A DNA stretch of 64,000 nucleotides from the NCBI GenBank assembly GCA_904419285.1, contig CAJFQZ010000017.1, positions 89,292 to 153,291 on the forward strand. The letters are read 5' to 3'. Both the position numbers and the translations under genes were made by a program. Shown one piece after another: positions 57,540-64,000 of this stretch (positions are counted from its first letter, which is position 1; each line of letters starts with the position of its first letter). Below the pieces are notes generated by a model that worked only from the letters and a program-made list of their open reading frames with translations, was not told the origin of the DNA and did no database searches. Source of the DNA: Lachnospiraceae bacterium UBA1818 (GTDB lineage: Bacteria; Bacillota; Clostridia; Lachnospirales; Lachnospiraceae).

Positions 57540-57600
57540 AGAACAGAAAGATAAAGCAGGAGAAATGCAAGCATCCCTCCTGCTTTATCTTTCTGTTCTT
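57539..57600. repeat. perfect 24-bp inverted repeat
   Basis: 57539-57562 and 57577-57600 are exact reverse complements with a 14-base loop. It abuts the second 68-bp direct repeat. It would form a very stable RNA hairpin on either strand but has no T-run. Confidence 0.9.
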
Positions 57601-57621
57601 GCGCTGCTCAATTGCTGCACG

Positions 57622-57650
57622 CAAAAAAACCGCCGTCCCCGCGGCTTCTC
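57622..57650 (-). terminator. terminator of tRNA-Lys
   Basis: Minus strand GCCG/CGGC stem with an adjoining weak extension, then GGTTTTTTTG, about 30 bases after the tRNA 3' end. Confidence 0.65.
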
Positions 57651-57675
57651 GTCCGCAAAAACAGCGATTTCTAAG

Positions 57676-57748
57676 TGCGCGATCAGGGGTTCGAACCCTG
57701 GACACCCTGATTAAGAGTCAGGTGCTCTGCCAGCTGAGCTAATCGCGC
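57676..57748 (-). tRNA. tRNA-Lys (CTT anticodon)
   Basis: A 73-base cloverleaf: acceptor GCGCGAT/ATCGCGC with discriminator A, D-arm TAGCTCAGCTGGCAGAGCA, anticodon stem CCTGA/TCAGG with loop CTCTTAA (CTT, reading AAG), and T-loop GTTCGAACC. CCA is not encoded. Confidence 0.95.
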
Positions 57749-58019
57749 TTATTCTTTTTTCCTGTTGAGCTTTCCTCAACGCAAGTGATATTATATAACA
57801 GCTTTTTCAGGAATGCAAGCTTTTTTTTCATTTTTCGAAAAAATTTTGTAGCTGCTGTCCAACAGTGCGGATGCTGTCCTTCCCTGCCATCCGGGCAGAC
57901 AGCGCGAATGCAGAGAAAACCTGCGATTCAGAGGGCAGCTGCACAGACAGCAGGCCGTGCGAACCGGGTTCGTCAGCCATACAGCAGACTCCGGCTGCAT
58001 GGCTGGGGCCGGCTGCATA

Positions 58020-58988
58020 TCAGAGCTCCGATCCGTGAGTTGATCCGGCTGCCGGCAGTTCATCCTCCCGCCCGCTCTCAGAAGAAATATCCGCAACAGC
58101 CTCCTCTTTTACCATGATGTCCAGCGCCTTCTTCTTGTTTGTCACAACGACGGAATCATGCACTCCTCCGAATTCTCCGTCCAGCGTCCACGGGATTTCT
58201 TCTATGGACTCAAACTTGATCGAGCCGGACCGGAAGGAGTACATGCGCTCAGGATTGATCTGTCTCATGACGATCGCTCCCAGCAGATCGTTCAGCTCAA
58301 GAGGATTCTTCGGCGTTTTGATCAGGGTAACCTCAAATTCTCCATCATCAAACTTCACATTTTTTCCGATGATCCCCTTAAATCCTCCCACAGAACGCGA
58401 ATTCGTCACCATACCGTACATGAACTCGTCTTCTATCTCCTCGCCGTCATGGGTCACCTTGATGCGGTAAGACGGAATATTGAAGATACGCTTCGTCCCC
58501 TCAAGGACATACGCCAGATGACCGAGGACATTCTTCATGCTCTGTTTCGTCTCATAAGACACGTCTGTGAACAGTCCGAACGCTGCCACATAGATGAAAT
58601 AATCCTTGTTAAATGTTCCCACATCGCACGAAAACGGCACGCCGTTCACCACAGTGTCCGCCGCCTCAAGAATATTTTTCGAGATATGAAGGCTACTCGC
58701 AAAATCATTCGTCGTTCCCGCTGGGATATAACCGATCGGCACCTGCACAGTACGCATCTGCATTCCGCTCACGACTTCATCCAGCGTCCCGTCTCCGCCG
58801 CTGCATACGACGATGTCATACTGCTCTTCATATGCTTTTGTCTTTTCAAATGCATCGTGATATTTCTGTGTGGGGTACACGGTCACTTCGTACCCTCCCT
58901 TGACAAAGATATCCAGCACATCCGACAGCTTCGGCTTCAGCAGTCCCATACCGGAATTCGGATTATAGATAAACAGCATTTTTTTCAT
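58020..58988 (-). CDS. diacylglycerol/lipid kinase (DgkB/YegS family)
   Basis: A 322-residue soluble lipid kinase that phosphorylates diacylglycerol or a related lipid. Catalytic loop GGDGTLDEVVSG is at about 65-76, PIGYIPAGTTNDFASSL near 90, and LDGEFGG near the C terminus. The N-terminal LFIYNPNSGMG is the nucleotide motif. ATG at 58988 follows GGAGG. Confidence 0.9.
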   Translation of the reverse strand: MKKMLFIYNPNSGMGLLKPKLSDVLDIFVKGGYEVTVYPTQKYHDAFEKTKAYEEQYDIVVCSGGDGTLDEVVSGMQMRTVQVPIGYIPAGTTNDFASSLHISKNILEAADTVVNGVPFSCDVGTFNKDYFIYVAAFGLFTDVSYETKQSMKNVLGHLAYVLEGTKRIFNIPSYRIKVTHDGEEIEDEFMYGMVTNSRSVGGFKGIIGKNVKFDDGEFEVTLIKTPKNPLELNDLLGAIVMRQINPERMYSFRSGSIKFESIEEIPWTLDGEFGGVHDSVVVTNKKKALDIMVKEEAVADISSESGREDELPAAGSTHGSEL

Positions 58989-59011
58989 ATGAACGCACCT
59001 CCATGTCTGTT

Positions 59012-59049
59012 ATAGTGAAAAAGGCTGCACCATTGGCACAGCCTTTTCT
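59012..59049 (-). terminator. terminator of the murB-rapZ-whiA-HPr unit
   Basis: Minus strand 11-bp stem AAGGCTGTGCC/GGTGCAGCCTT (two wobble pairs) followed by TTTCAC. On the plus strand TTCTT follows, so it may be bidirectional. Confidence 0.8.
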
Positions 59050-59104
59050 TCATCCATTATGATTCTATATTATCCGGCCGGTCCGGCCGTTAAAATACAG
59101 CACT

Positions 59105-59365
59105 CTAGTTGGTTGCCTTGGCAAAAAAAGTCTTGATCCCTTCAGCGGCTTTCTTCTCATCCTCACCGTCTGTCACTACCGTGATCTCATCTCCGCCTAC
59201 CAGATTCAGGCTCATCATACCCATAATGCTCTTTGCATTGATGTTCTTCTCTCCCACCTGAATGTATACCTTGCTGGCATACTGGCTTGCTTCCTGAACC
59301 AGCAATGCGATCGGTCTTCCGTCAAGGCCTTTGTCCGCTTTTACTACAACCGGTGTCTTAATCAT
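59105..59365 (-). CDS. HPr-like phosphocarrier of the Crh type
   Basis: An 86-residue HPr fold. The catalytic His15 of HPr is replaced by Asp15 (GLDGRP instead of GLHARP), so it cannot take phosphate from enzyme I. The regulatory Ser46 is kept (NAKSIMGM). This mirrors Bacillus Crh, which also lacks His15 and sits after whiA. It should act in carbon-source regulation with HPr kinase and CcpA (inference). The start overlaps the whiA stop (ATGA). Confidence 0.88.
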   Translation of the reverse strand: MIKTPVVVKADKGLDGRPIALLVQEASQYASKVYIQVGEKNINAKSIMGMMSLNLVGGDEITVVTDGEDEKKAAEGIKTFFAKATN

Positions 59366-60321
59366 AATAATCCTCCTTGTTCTCGCCTCACCTTATCCGC
59401 CAATTCACTCAGTTTCCGCAGTCTGTGGTTGATACCTGACTTTCCCACAGGAGGTATCAGCATTGCTCCCAGTTCCTTCAGAGTCGCATCTGGATTTTCC
59501 AGGCGTGCCGTAGCAGCTTCTACCAGTCCCTCCGGCATGTTTTCAAAACCGATCGTGTCTCTGAGATATGTAATATCCTCAACCTGTTTTACCGCCGCTG
59601 ACACTGTCTTATTAATATTGGCAGTCTCGCAATTCACTTTTCTGTTAACAGAGTTTCGCATTTCTTTGAGAATCCGGACATTCTCAAGCGCCATCAGCGA
59701 CACATGCGCCTCCATAATATTCAGGATATCTACTATCTGAGAGCCCTCTTTTAAATAGACTACATAGGTTTTTTTACGCTGTACAATCTTCGCGTCCATG
59801 GAAAACCCGCACATAAGATCCCGGATCTGCTCCGCCATCGGCATGGAAGAACATACGATCTCAAAATGATAGGATTTGCTCGGATCACTCATGGATCCGG
59901 ACGCCTGAAAAGCACCTCGCAAAAAAGCCCGGCGACAGCACATCTGCTGCACGACCAGAGGGTTCACGGCGTGAAGCTCTTCCGCATTACTCTGATGGTC
60001 GTCCAGATATTTTGTCGCCTGAAGAATCCGCAGTGCGTCTTCATGCCGTCTCACGATGACCGCATAAGACACTGTCTGCTTTGCAATATTTCTTCTGACA
60101 GAGATATCAGTCTTTATATTAAAGGTTTTTTCTATCAATGTAAAGACTTTTCTGGCAACAAGCAGATTTTCCGTATGGATTTTTATGCTGCACATGTCAA
60201 ACCGGTTGATGACGACAGTGCCGCACATCCCGACAAAGGCGGCAAGCTCCGCGATACAGCAGTGTCTGGCGGAGCTGATATTCTTCGCCAGTTCTTCTTT
60301 AACGTTTCCGGAAAATGACAT
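59362..60321 (-). CDS. whiA: WhiA, sporulation/cell-division regulator family
   Basis: A 319-residue protein with the N-terminal LAGLIDADG-like domain of WhiA (SFSGNVKEELAKNIS, RRAFLRGAFQASGSMSDPSKSYH) and a C-terminal helix-turn-helix (ANPDATLKELGAML-like NPDATLKELGAMLIPPVGKSGINHRLRKLSELA). ATG at 60321 has AAAGG eight bases upstream; an in-frame GTG at 60330 falls at the ribosome site. In Firmicutes WhiA affects cell division and chromosome segregation. It follows rapZ by 22 bases. Confidence 0.93.
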   Translation of the reverse strand: MSFSGNVKEELAKNISSARHCCIAELAAFVGMCGTVVINRFDMCSIKIHTENLLVARKVFTLIEKTFNIKTDISVRRNIAKQTVSYAVIVRRHEDALRILQATKYLDDHQSNAEELHAVNPLVVQQMCCRRAFLRGAFQASGSMSDPSKSYHFEIVCSSMPMAEQIRDLMCGFSMDAKIVQRKKTYVVYLKEGSQIVDILNIMEAHVSLMALENVRILKEMRNSVNRKVNCETANINKTVSAAVKQVEDITYLRDTIGFENMPEGLVEAATARLENPDATLKELGAMLIPPVGKSGINHRLRKLSELADKVRREQGGLL

Positions 60322-60343
60322 CCCACTCACCTTTTATTTTGAT

Positions 60344-61222
60344 TTATTTTCTTTTCGTGATACTGTCCTTCCCAATATCCCGATGTTCGATCCGCACCCC
60401 ATAGCTTTCCTCCTTGTCCAGGATCTGGTAAAGCGCGTTCGCAAGCGTAACGGAGCGGTGCTTTCCGCCCGTACAGCCGATAGCGATGACAAGCTGATTC
60501 TTGCCCTCCAATATATAATTCGGAATCAGAAATTCCATTAAGTCCTTCAGTTTTTCAATAAAGATACGTCCCTTGTCATTCTCCATGACATAGTCCTGCA
60601 CCTCCGGGTCATTGCCCGTCTTCTCCCGCAGCGTGTCAATATAATACGGATTAGGGAGGAACCTGACGTCAAATACAAGGTCTGCGTCCTGCGGAATGCC
60701 GTATTTGAACCCAAACGACATGACCGTGATGAACAGATTACAGAAACTCTGCCCGTCCACAAAGATCTTTTCCAGCTCCAGCCTCAGTTCCCTTGTCAGC
60801 ATCTTGCTCGTGTCAAGGATATAGGTTGCTTTCATCTTCAGGAAGGCGATCTTCTCCCGCTCTTTTGCGATCCCCGTATCCACACGGCCCGATCCGCTCA
60901 GCGGATGCTGGCGCCTCGTCTCCTTATACCGCTTGACGAGCACATCGTCATGAGCGTCCAGAAAAAGGATCTCATATCCGACCTTCTTCTCATCCAGTTC
61001 CTGCAGGATCTCCTCCAGGCCGTCCAGATCCTGGCCGCTGCGGACATCCAGCCCCAGCGCCGTCTTCTTGATCTCTTCCCCCGGAGCGTTCAGCATTTCC
61101 ACAAATCTGGGCAGCAGCGGGATCGGCAGATTATCCACACAGAAGTACCCCATATCCTCAAGCATCTTCAGAGCAGTTGATTTTCCCGCTCCTGACATTC
61201 CCGTAACTATCACAAACCGCAT
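60344..61222 (-). CDS. rapZ: RNase adapter/nucleotide-binding protein RapZ (YvcJ)
   Basis: A 292-residue protein. Walker A GMSGAGKS is at residues 8-15 and FCVDNLP follows. The C-terminal domain contains AIGCTGGKHRSVTLANAL with the conserved Cys/His and KDSITKRK. RapZ senses UDP-GlcNAc precursors in E. coli; in Firmicutes the role is less clear. In Bacillus yvcK lies between it and whiA; here that gene is absent and only 22 bases remain. It is preceded directly by murB. Confidence 0.93.
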   Translation of the reverse strand: MRFVIVTGMSGAGKSTALKMLEDMGYFCVDNLPIPLLPRFVEMLNAPGEEIKKTALGLDVRSGQDLDGLEEILQELDEKKVGYEILFLDAHDDVLVKRYKETRRQHPLSGSGRVDTGIAKEREKIAFLKMKATYILDTSKMLTRELRLELEKIFVDGQSFCNLFITVMSFGFKYGIPQDADLVFDVRFLPNPYYIDTLREKTGNDPEVQDYVMENDKGRIFIEKLKDLMEFLIPNYILEGKNQLVIAIGCTGGKHRSVTLANALYQILDKEESYGVRIEHRDIGKDSITKRK

Positions 61223-61225
61223 CTT

Positions 61226-62131
61226 CTAAAACTCTCCTATCCTTCTTACCTCCGGCTCAAGCTTCACGCCGGAATTTTCCTCCACACGGCGGATCACCTC
61301 TTCCATCAGCTCATATACTTCCGCCGCCGTTGCATTCCCCCTGTTTATAACAAACCCGCAGTGTTTCTCTGACACCTGCGCATCACCGATGCGGAACCCC
61401 CTAAGCCCCGCATCCTCGATCAGCTTCCCTGCAAAATATCCCTCAGGGCGCTTGAAGGTGCTTCCCGCGCTGCCGAACTCCAGCGGCTGCTTGCTCACCC
61501 GCTTCTGCTTCAGCTCATCCATCCTGGCGCGGATCTCTTCCCTGTCGCCCCTGCTCAGCGAGAGAACAGCTTCCAGCACAACATAGTCCATCCTTGACAC
61601 AATACTCGTGCGGTATCCCAGCCCCATCTTCTCCACCGGGAGTGTCAGGACTTCCCCTTCTGTAGTGAGGACCGTCGCACTTTCAAGCACCTGCGCCATC
61701 TCTCCGCCGTAGGCGCCCGCGTTCATCCTGACCGCTCCGCCCAGTGTCCCCGGGATCCCGGAGGCGAACTCCATGCCCGTCAGTCCGGCGCTGTAAGCCG
61801 CTGCGGCGACTTTCGAGAGCAGCGCTCCCGCCTGCGCACGGATCCGTTCTCCCTCTGTGCTGATCCCGCTCATCTTCCGGTATACCTGGATGATCACTCC
61901 CCGGTAGCCTTTGTCCCCGACGAGCAGGTTGCTCCCGTTTCCGATGATATAATAGGGGATCGACTGCTGTCTGCACAGCTCGATGATCCCCCTTACTTCT
62001 TCCGTCCGGGACGGCGTCACAAACCAGTCCGCCGGCCCTCCGATGCGGAAGGTCGTATGTCTTTCCATCGGCTCATTTACGGCTACTGCGTCCGCTCCTG
62101 CGATCGCGCACAACTCTTTATATAAATCCAT
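61226..62131 (-). CDS. murB: UDP-N-acetylenolpyruvoylglucosamine reductase
   Basis: A 301-residue FAD enzyme of peptidoglycan synthesis, reducing UDP-GlcNAc-enolpyruvate with NADPH. FAD-binding pieces are TTFRIGGPADWFV, GNGSNLLVGDKGYRGVII and IPGTLGGAVRMNAGAYGGEM; the catalytic Ser region is FGSAGSTFKRPEG, and HCGFVINRGNATA is near the C terminus. ATG at 62131 has GGAG eight bases upstream. It overlaps nothing and leads the rapZ-whiA-HPr unit by only three bases. Confidence 0.93.
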   Translation of the reverse strand: MDLYKELCAIAGADAVAVNEPMERHTTFRIGGPADWFVTPSRTEEVRGIIELCRQQSIPYYIIGNGSNLLVGDKGYRGVIIQVYRKMSGISTEGERIRAQAGALLSKVAAAAYSAGLTGMEFASGIPGTLGGAVRMNAGAYGGEMAQVLESATVLTTEGEVLTLPVEKMGLGYRTSIVSRMDYVVLEAVLSLSRGDREEIRARMDELKQKRVSKQPLEFGSAGSTFKRPEGYFAGKLIEDAGLRGFRIGDAQVSEKHCGFVINRGNATAAEVYELMEEVIRRVEENSGVKLEPEVRRIGEF

Positions 62132-62189
62132 ACTTATACTCCGTTTCTTTTCTATGCCGCTCCCGCGGCAGCCTTTCTTCTGCTCCCAT

Positions 62190-62218
62190 ATTATAATCCA
62201 ACACTGCCCCAAAGTAAA
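62190..62218 (-). promoter_or_regulatory. possible promoter of murB
   Basis: Minus strand: -35 TTTACT (62213-62218), 17-base spacer, perfect -10 TATAAT (62190-62195). Confidence 0.5.
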
Positions 62219-62235
62219 GGCGGACGCCGCTAATC

Positions 62236-62264
62236 TTGCCAAATCATCAGAAGCAGTGTATAAT
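62236..62264 (+). promoter_or_regulatory. promoter of the CorC-like gene
   Basis: -35 TTGCCA (62236-62241), 17-base spacer, perfect -10 TATAAT (62259-62264). It diverges from the murB promoter. Confidence 0.7.
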
Positions 62265-62335
62265 GAAGCAGTATCACTAAATTTTTGCGCCGCACTGAGG
62301 CGCACTGTACTATTAAAAGGAGTGAAAAAAATACA

Positions 62336-63697
62336 GTGGACTCTGGTGACACCTTTCAACTACTCATATTGATCGTTCTTCTGATGCTCTCGGCCTTTTT
62401 TTCGTCTTCCGAGACAGCGCTCACGACAGTGAATAAGATCCGTCTTCGCTCGCTTGCCGACTCAGGCAACAAGCGTGCGGCTCTTGTGCTGGACGTGACC
62501 GAGAATCACACATCCAAAATGCTGAGCGCCATTTTAATAGGTAACAACATCGTCAATCTCTCGGCTTCTTCTCTCGCCACAACACTCGCATATGCTTTCG
62601 GCGGTTATATGGTCAGTATCGCGACCGCGGTGCTTACGGTTGCCATCCTCGTCTTCGGCGAGATCACCCCGAAGAACTATGCCACGCTCAACGCGGAAAA
62701 GATCGCCCTCAGATACATCAGGATCATCAAATTCTTCATGACTGTCATGACGCCCGTGATCTTTATCATCAATCTTTTTTCACGCGGGATCATGCTTCTG
62801 CTCCGGGTAGATCCGAACTCCGGCAAGCAGGGAATGACCGAGGATGAACTCCGCACGATCGTGGACGTAAGCCACGAGAACGGCGTCATTGAATCCGGCG
62901 AAAAGGAACTGATCTACAACGTGTTCGATCTGGGAGACGCCAAAGCCAAGGACATCATGGTCCCCAGAGTGCATGTGACATTTGCAAATGTTGAGAACAC
63001 CTATGAAGAACTGATCGACATTTTCAGGGAAGACAAGTTCACACGACTTCCTGTATATGAAGAGACACAGGACAATATCGTAGGCATTATCAATATGAAG
63101 GATCTTCTCCTCTATGACAGGAACACGCCGTTCAATATTCGGGATATCATGAGAGAGCCTCATTTCACCTATGAATATAAGAGTATCTCTGATCTTCTTG
63201 TGGAAATGCGCGCGTCTACCTTCAACATTGCCATCGTGCTTGATGAATACGGCGAGATGGCAGGCCTGATCACTTTGGAAGACATCCTGGAAGAGATCGT
63301 CGGAGAGATTCATGACGAATACGATGAAAAAGAGGACGAGGCGGTCCAGGAGATCGGCGACCGGGAGTATATCGTTGAGGGATCCACAAGCCTTGACGAT
63401 GTGAACGACCGGCTTGGCACCGATCTGAACTCGGAGGATTACGATTCTCTCGGCGGTTTTATCATAGAACATCTGGACGACCGGCTGCCCGAAGAGGGAG
63501 ACGAGGTCTGTACAGAGAACGGGATCCGGCTCGTTGTGGAGAAGCTTGACAAGACACGGGTAGAAAGTGTTCATGTCTATCTCCCCGAAACACAGAACGG
63601 CACAGAGGCCGACTCCGATTCTCCGGATGACGCGGAAACGGAAGAAGCAAAGACCACTTCCCCGGACGCTCCTGAAGAACAGACGGCAGAAGCGTAA
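62336..63697 (+). CDS. CorC/HlyC-type CBS-domain membrane protein
   Basis: A 453-residue protein with four N-terminal helices forming the DUF21 domain (LLMLSAFFSSSETALTTVNKIRLRSLA), two CBS domains (about 200-320: MVPRVHVTFANVENTYEELI; IREPH-type region; IALITLED), and a C-terminal CorC_HlyC domain (DREYIVEGSTSLDDVNDRLGTDL). It is likely a Mg2+ efflux or resistance protein; the old haemolysin name is misleading. The GTG at 62336 is the likely start, with AGGAG 13 bases upstream. An acidic tail ends the protein. Confidence 0.88.
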   Translation: MDSGDTFQLLILIVLLMLSAFFSSSETALTTVNKIRLRSLADSGNKRAALVLDVTENHTSKMLSAILIGNNIVNLSASSLATTLAYAFGGYMVSIATAVLTVAILVFGEITPKNYATLNAEKIALRYIRIIKFFMTVMTPVIFIINLFSRGIMLLLRVDPNSGKQGMTEDELRTIVDVSHENGVIESGEKELIYNVFDLGDAKAKDIMVPRVHVTFANVENTYEELIDIFREDKFTRLPVYEETQDNIVGIINMKDLLLYDRNTPFNIRDIMREPHFTYEYKSISDLLVEMRASTFNIAIVLDEYGEMAGLITLEDILEEIVGEIHDEYDEKEDEAVQEIGDREYIVEGSTSLDDVNDRLGTDLNSEDYDSLGGFIIEHLDDRLPEEGDEVCTENGIRLVVEKLDKTRVESVHVYLPETQNGTEADSDSPDDAETEEAKTTSPDAPEEQTAEA

Positions 63698-63729
63698 TCC
63701 CCATCAAATTCGGCACAACAGCATCAGCA

Positions 63730-63761
63730 GGTGGCTGCCTTTTGGCAGTCACCCTTTTTTT
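63730..63761 (+). terminator. terminator of the CorC-like gene
   Basis: GGTGGCTGCC/GGCAGTCACC stem (one wobble pair), TTTT loop and a T7 run. Confidence 0.9.
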
Positions 63762-63808
63762 CTGTCTGCATACACTATTATAGATCAATCAGAAAAGGAA
63801 CTTACGCT

Positions 63809-64000
63809 ATGCCTTATTCAATCATGCTTGACGCCGGCCACGGAGGACGTGATCCGGGCGCCGTCTATAACGGCAGGCAGGAAAAAGACGACACGCTCGC
63901 CCTTACTCTGGCTGCCGGCGAGATCCTCCAGGACCGTGGGATCGACGTGATGTACACCCGAACCACCGACGTCTATGAATCCCCCTACCAGAAAGCCATG
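63809..64000 (+). CDS. N-acetylmuramoyl-L-alanine amidase (5' part only)
   Basis: The first 64 residues, MPYSIMLDAGHGGRDPGAVYNG..., are the start of an amidase_3 domain with zinc-binding His in LDAGHGG. It cleaves the bond between muramic acid and L-Ala of peptidoglycan. No signal peptide is visible before the domain, so export may be unusual or the protein may act inside, for example in spore release. The gene continues past the window. Confidence 0.9.
   Translation, partial: MPYSIMLDAGHGGRDPGAVYNGRQEKDDTLALTLAAGEILQDRGIDVMYTRTTDVYESPYQKAM

Noticed and set aside
57351-57705. short open frames in the 68-bp repeats
   Set aside because: They overlap in several frames of a repeated non-coding unit and have no ribosome site.

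Overview
The window looks like a chromosomal segment from a gut-type Clostridia, most likely family Lachnospiraceae. The basis is mid-50s percent GC by eye, strong AGGAGG ribosome sites, a bacterial V-type ATPase operon, glutamine synthetase III, a pfkA-dnaE pair, a murB-rapZ-whiA-HPr cluster, and large secreted proteins ending in a TGD-type wall anchor. Family is an inference from gene content; species cannot be read from the sequence. No phage, IS element, CRISPR array or rRNA was seen.

Layout. 1-1.1 kb: end of a DnaJ/TPR gene and a small zinc-ribbon membrane protein. 1.3-5.7 kb: a four-gene ABC operon (ATPase, permease, GldG-like, DUF4340). 5.9-14.5 kb: mostly minus-strand housekeeping genes (SGNH hydrolase, PrdX/YbaK, ABC-ATPase-domain protein, glnN with an attenuator-like leader, class II aldolase, tRNA-Glu, thioredoxin-like, trmB). 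14.8-23.4 kb: a complete nine-gene V-ATPase operon on the plus strand. 23.5-27.8 kb: aldose epimerase-like protein, secreted trigger-factor/FKBP lipoprotein, cardiolipin synthase, small membrane protein. 27.9-33.0 kb: a 1,705-residue GH20 glycosidase. 33.2-40.2 kb: DUF1934, murI, pfkA, dnaE and cvfB. 40.2-41.4 kb: an AT-rich insert with a frameshifted anchored protein. 41.4-46.1 kb: an EndoQ-UvrD fusion and a BrnQ transporter. 46.2-48.2 kb: a two-component system. 48.3-49.35 kb: TPP riboswitch and thiT. 49.4-50.6 kb: an orphan HipA-like kinase. 50.8-55.9 kb: a giant PHP-domain surface protein interrupted by an exact 25-bp tandem duplication. 56-57.2 kb: YibE/F. 57.4-57.75 kb: repeats, a perfect 24-bp inverted repeat and tRNA-Lys. 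58-62.1 kb: lipid kinase, then the murB-rapZ-whiA-Crh-like cluster. 62.3-64 kb: CorC-like protein and the start of an amidase.

How genes work together. The V-ATPase genes make one rotary complex. pfkA and fba are adjacent glycolytic steps. murI, murB and the amidase act on peptidoglycan. The GH20 enzyme and the PHP protein are probably surface proteins for using host or dietary glycans or phosphoesters (inference). Three unrelated PHP-domain proteins occur here (DnaE, EndoQ-UvrD, the giant protein).

The observations most worth following up are the two frame-breaking short repeats (25-bp duplication, (TA)4 tract), the EndoQ-helicase fusion, the mutually exclusive stems of the TPP leader, the terminator hairpin just after the glnN promoter, the orphan HipA-like kinase and the repeat cluster near tRNA-Lys.
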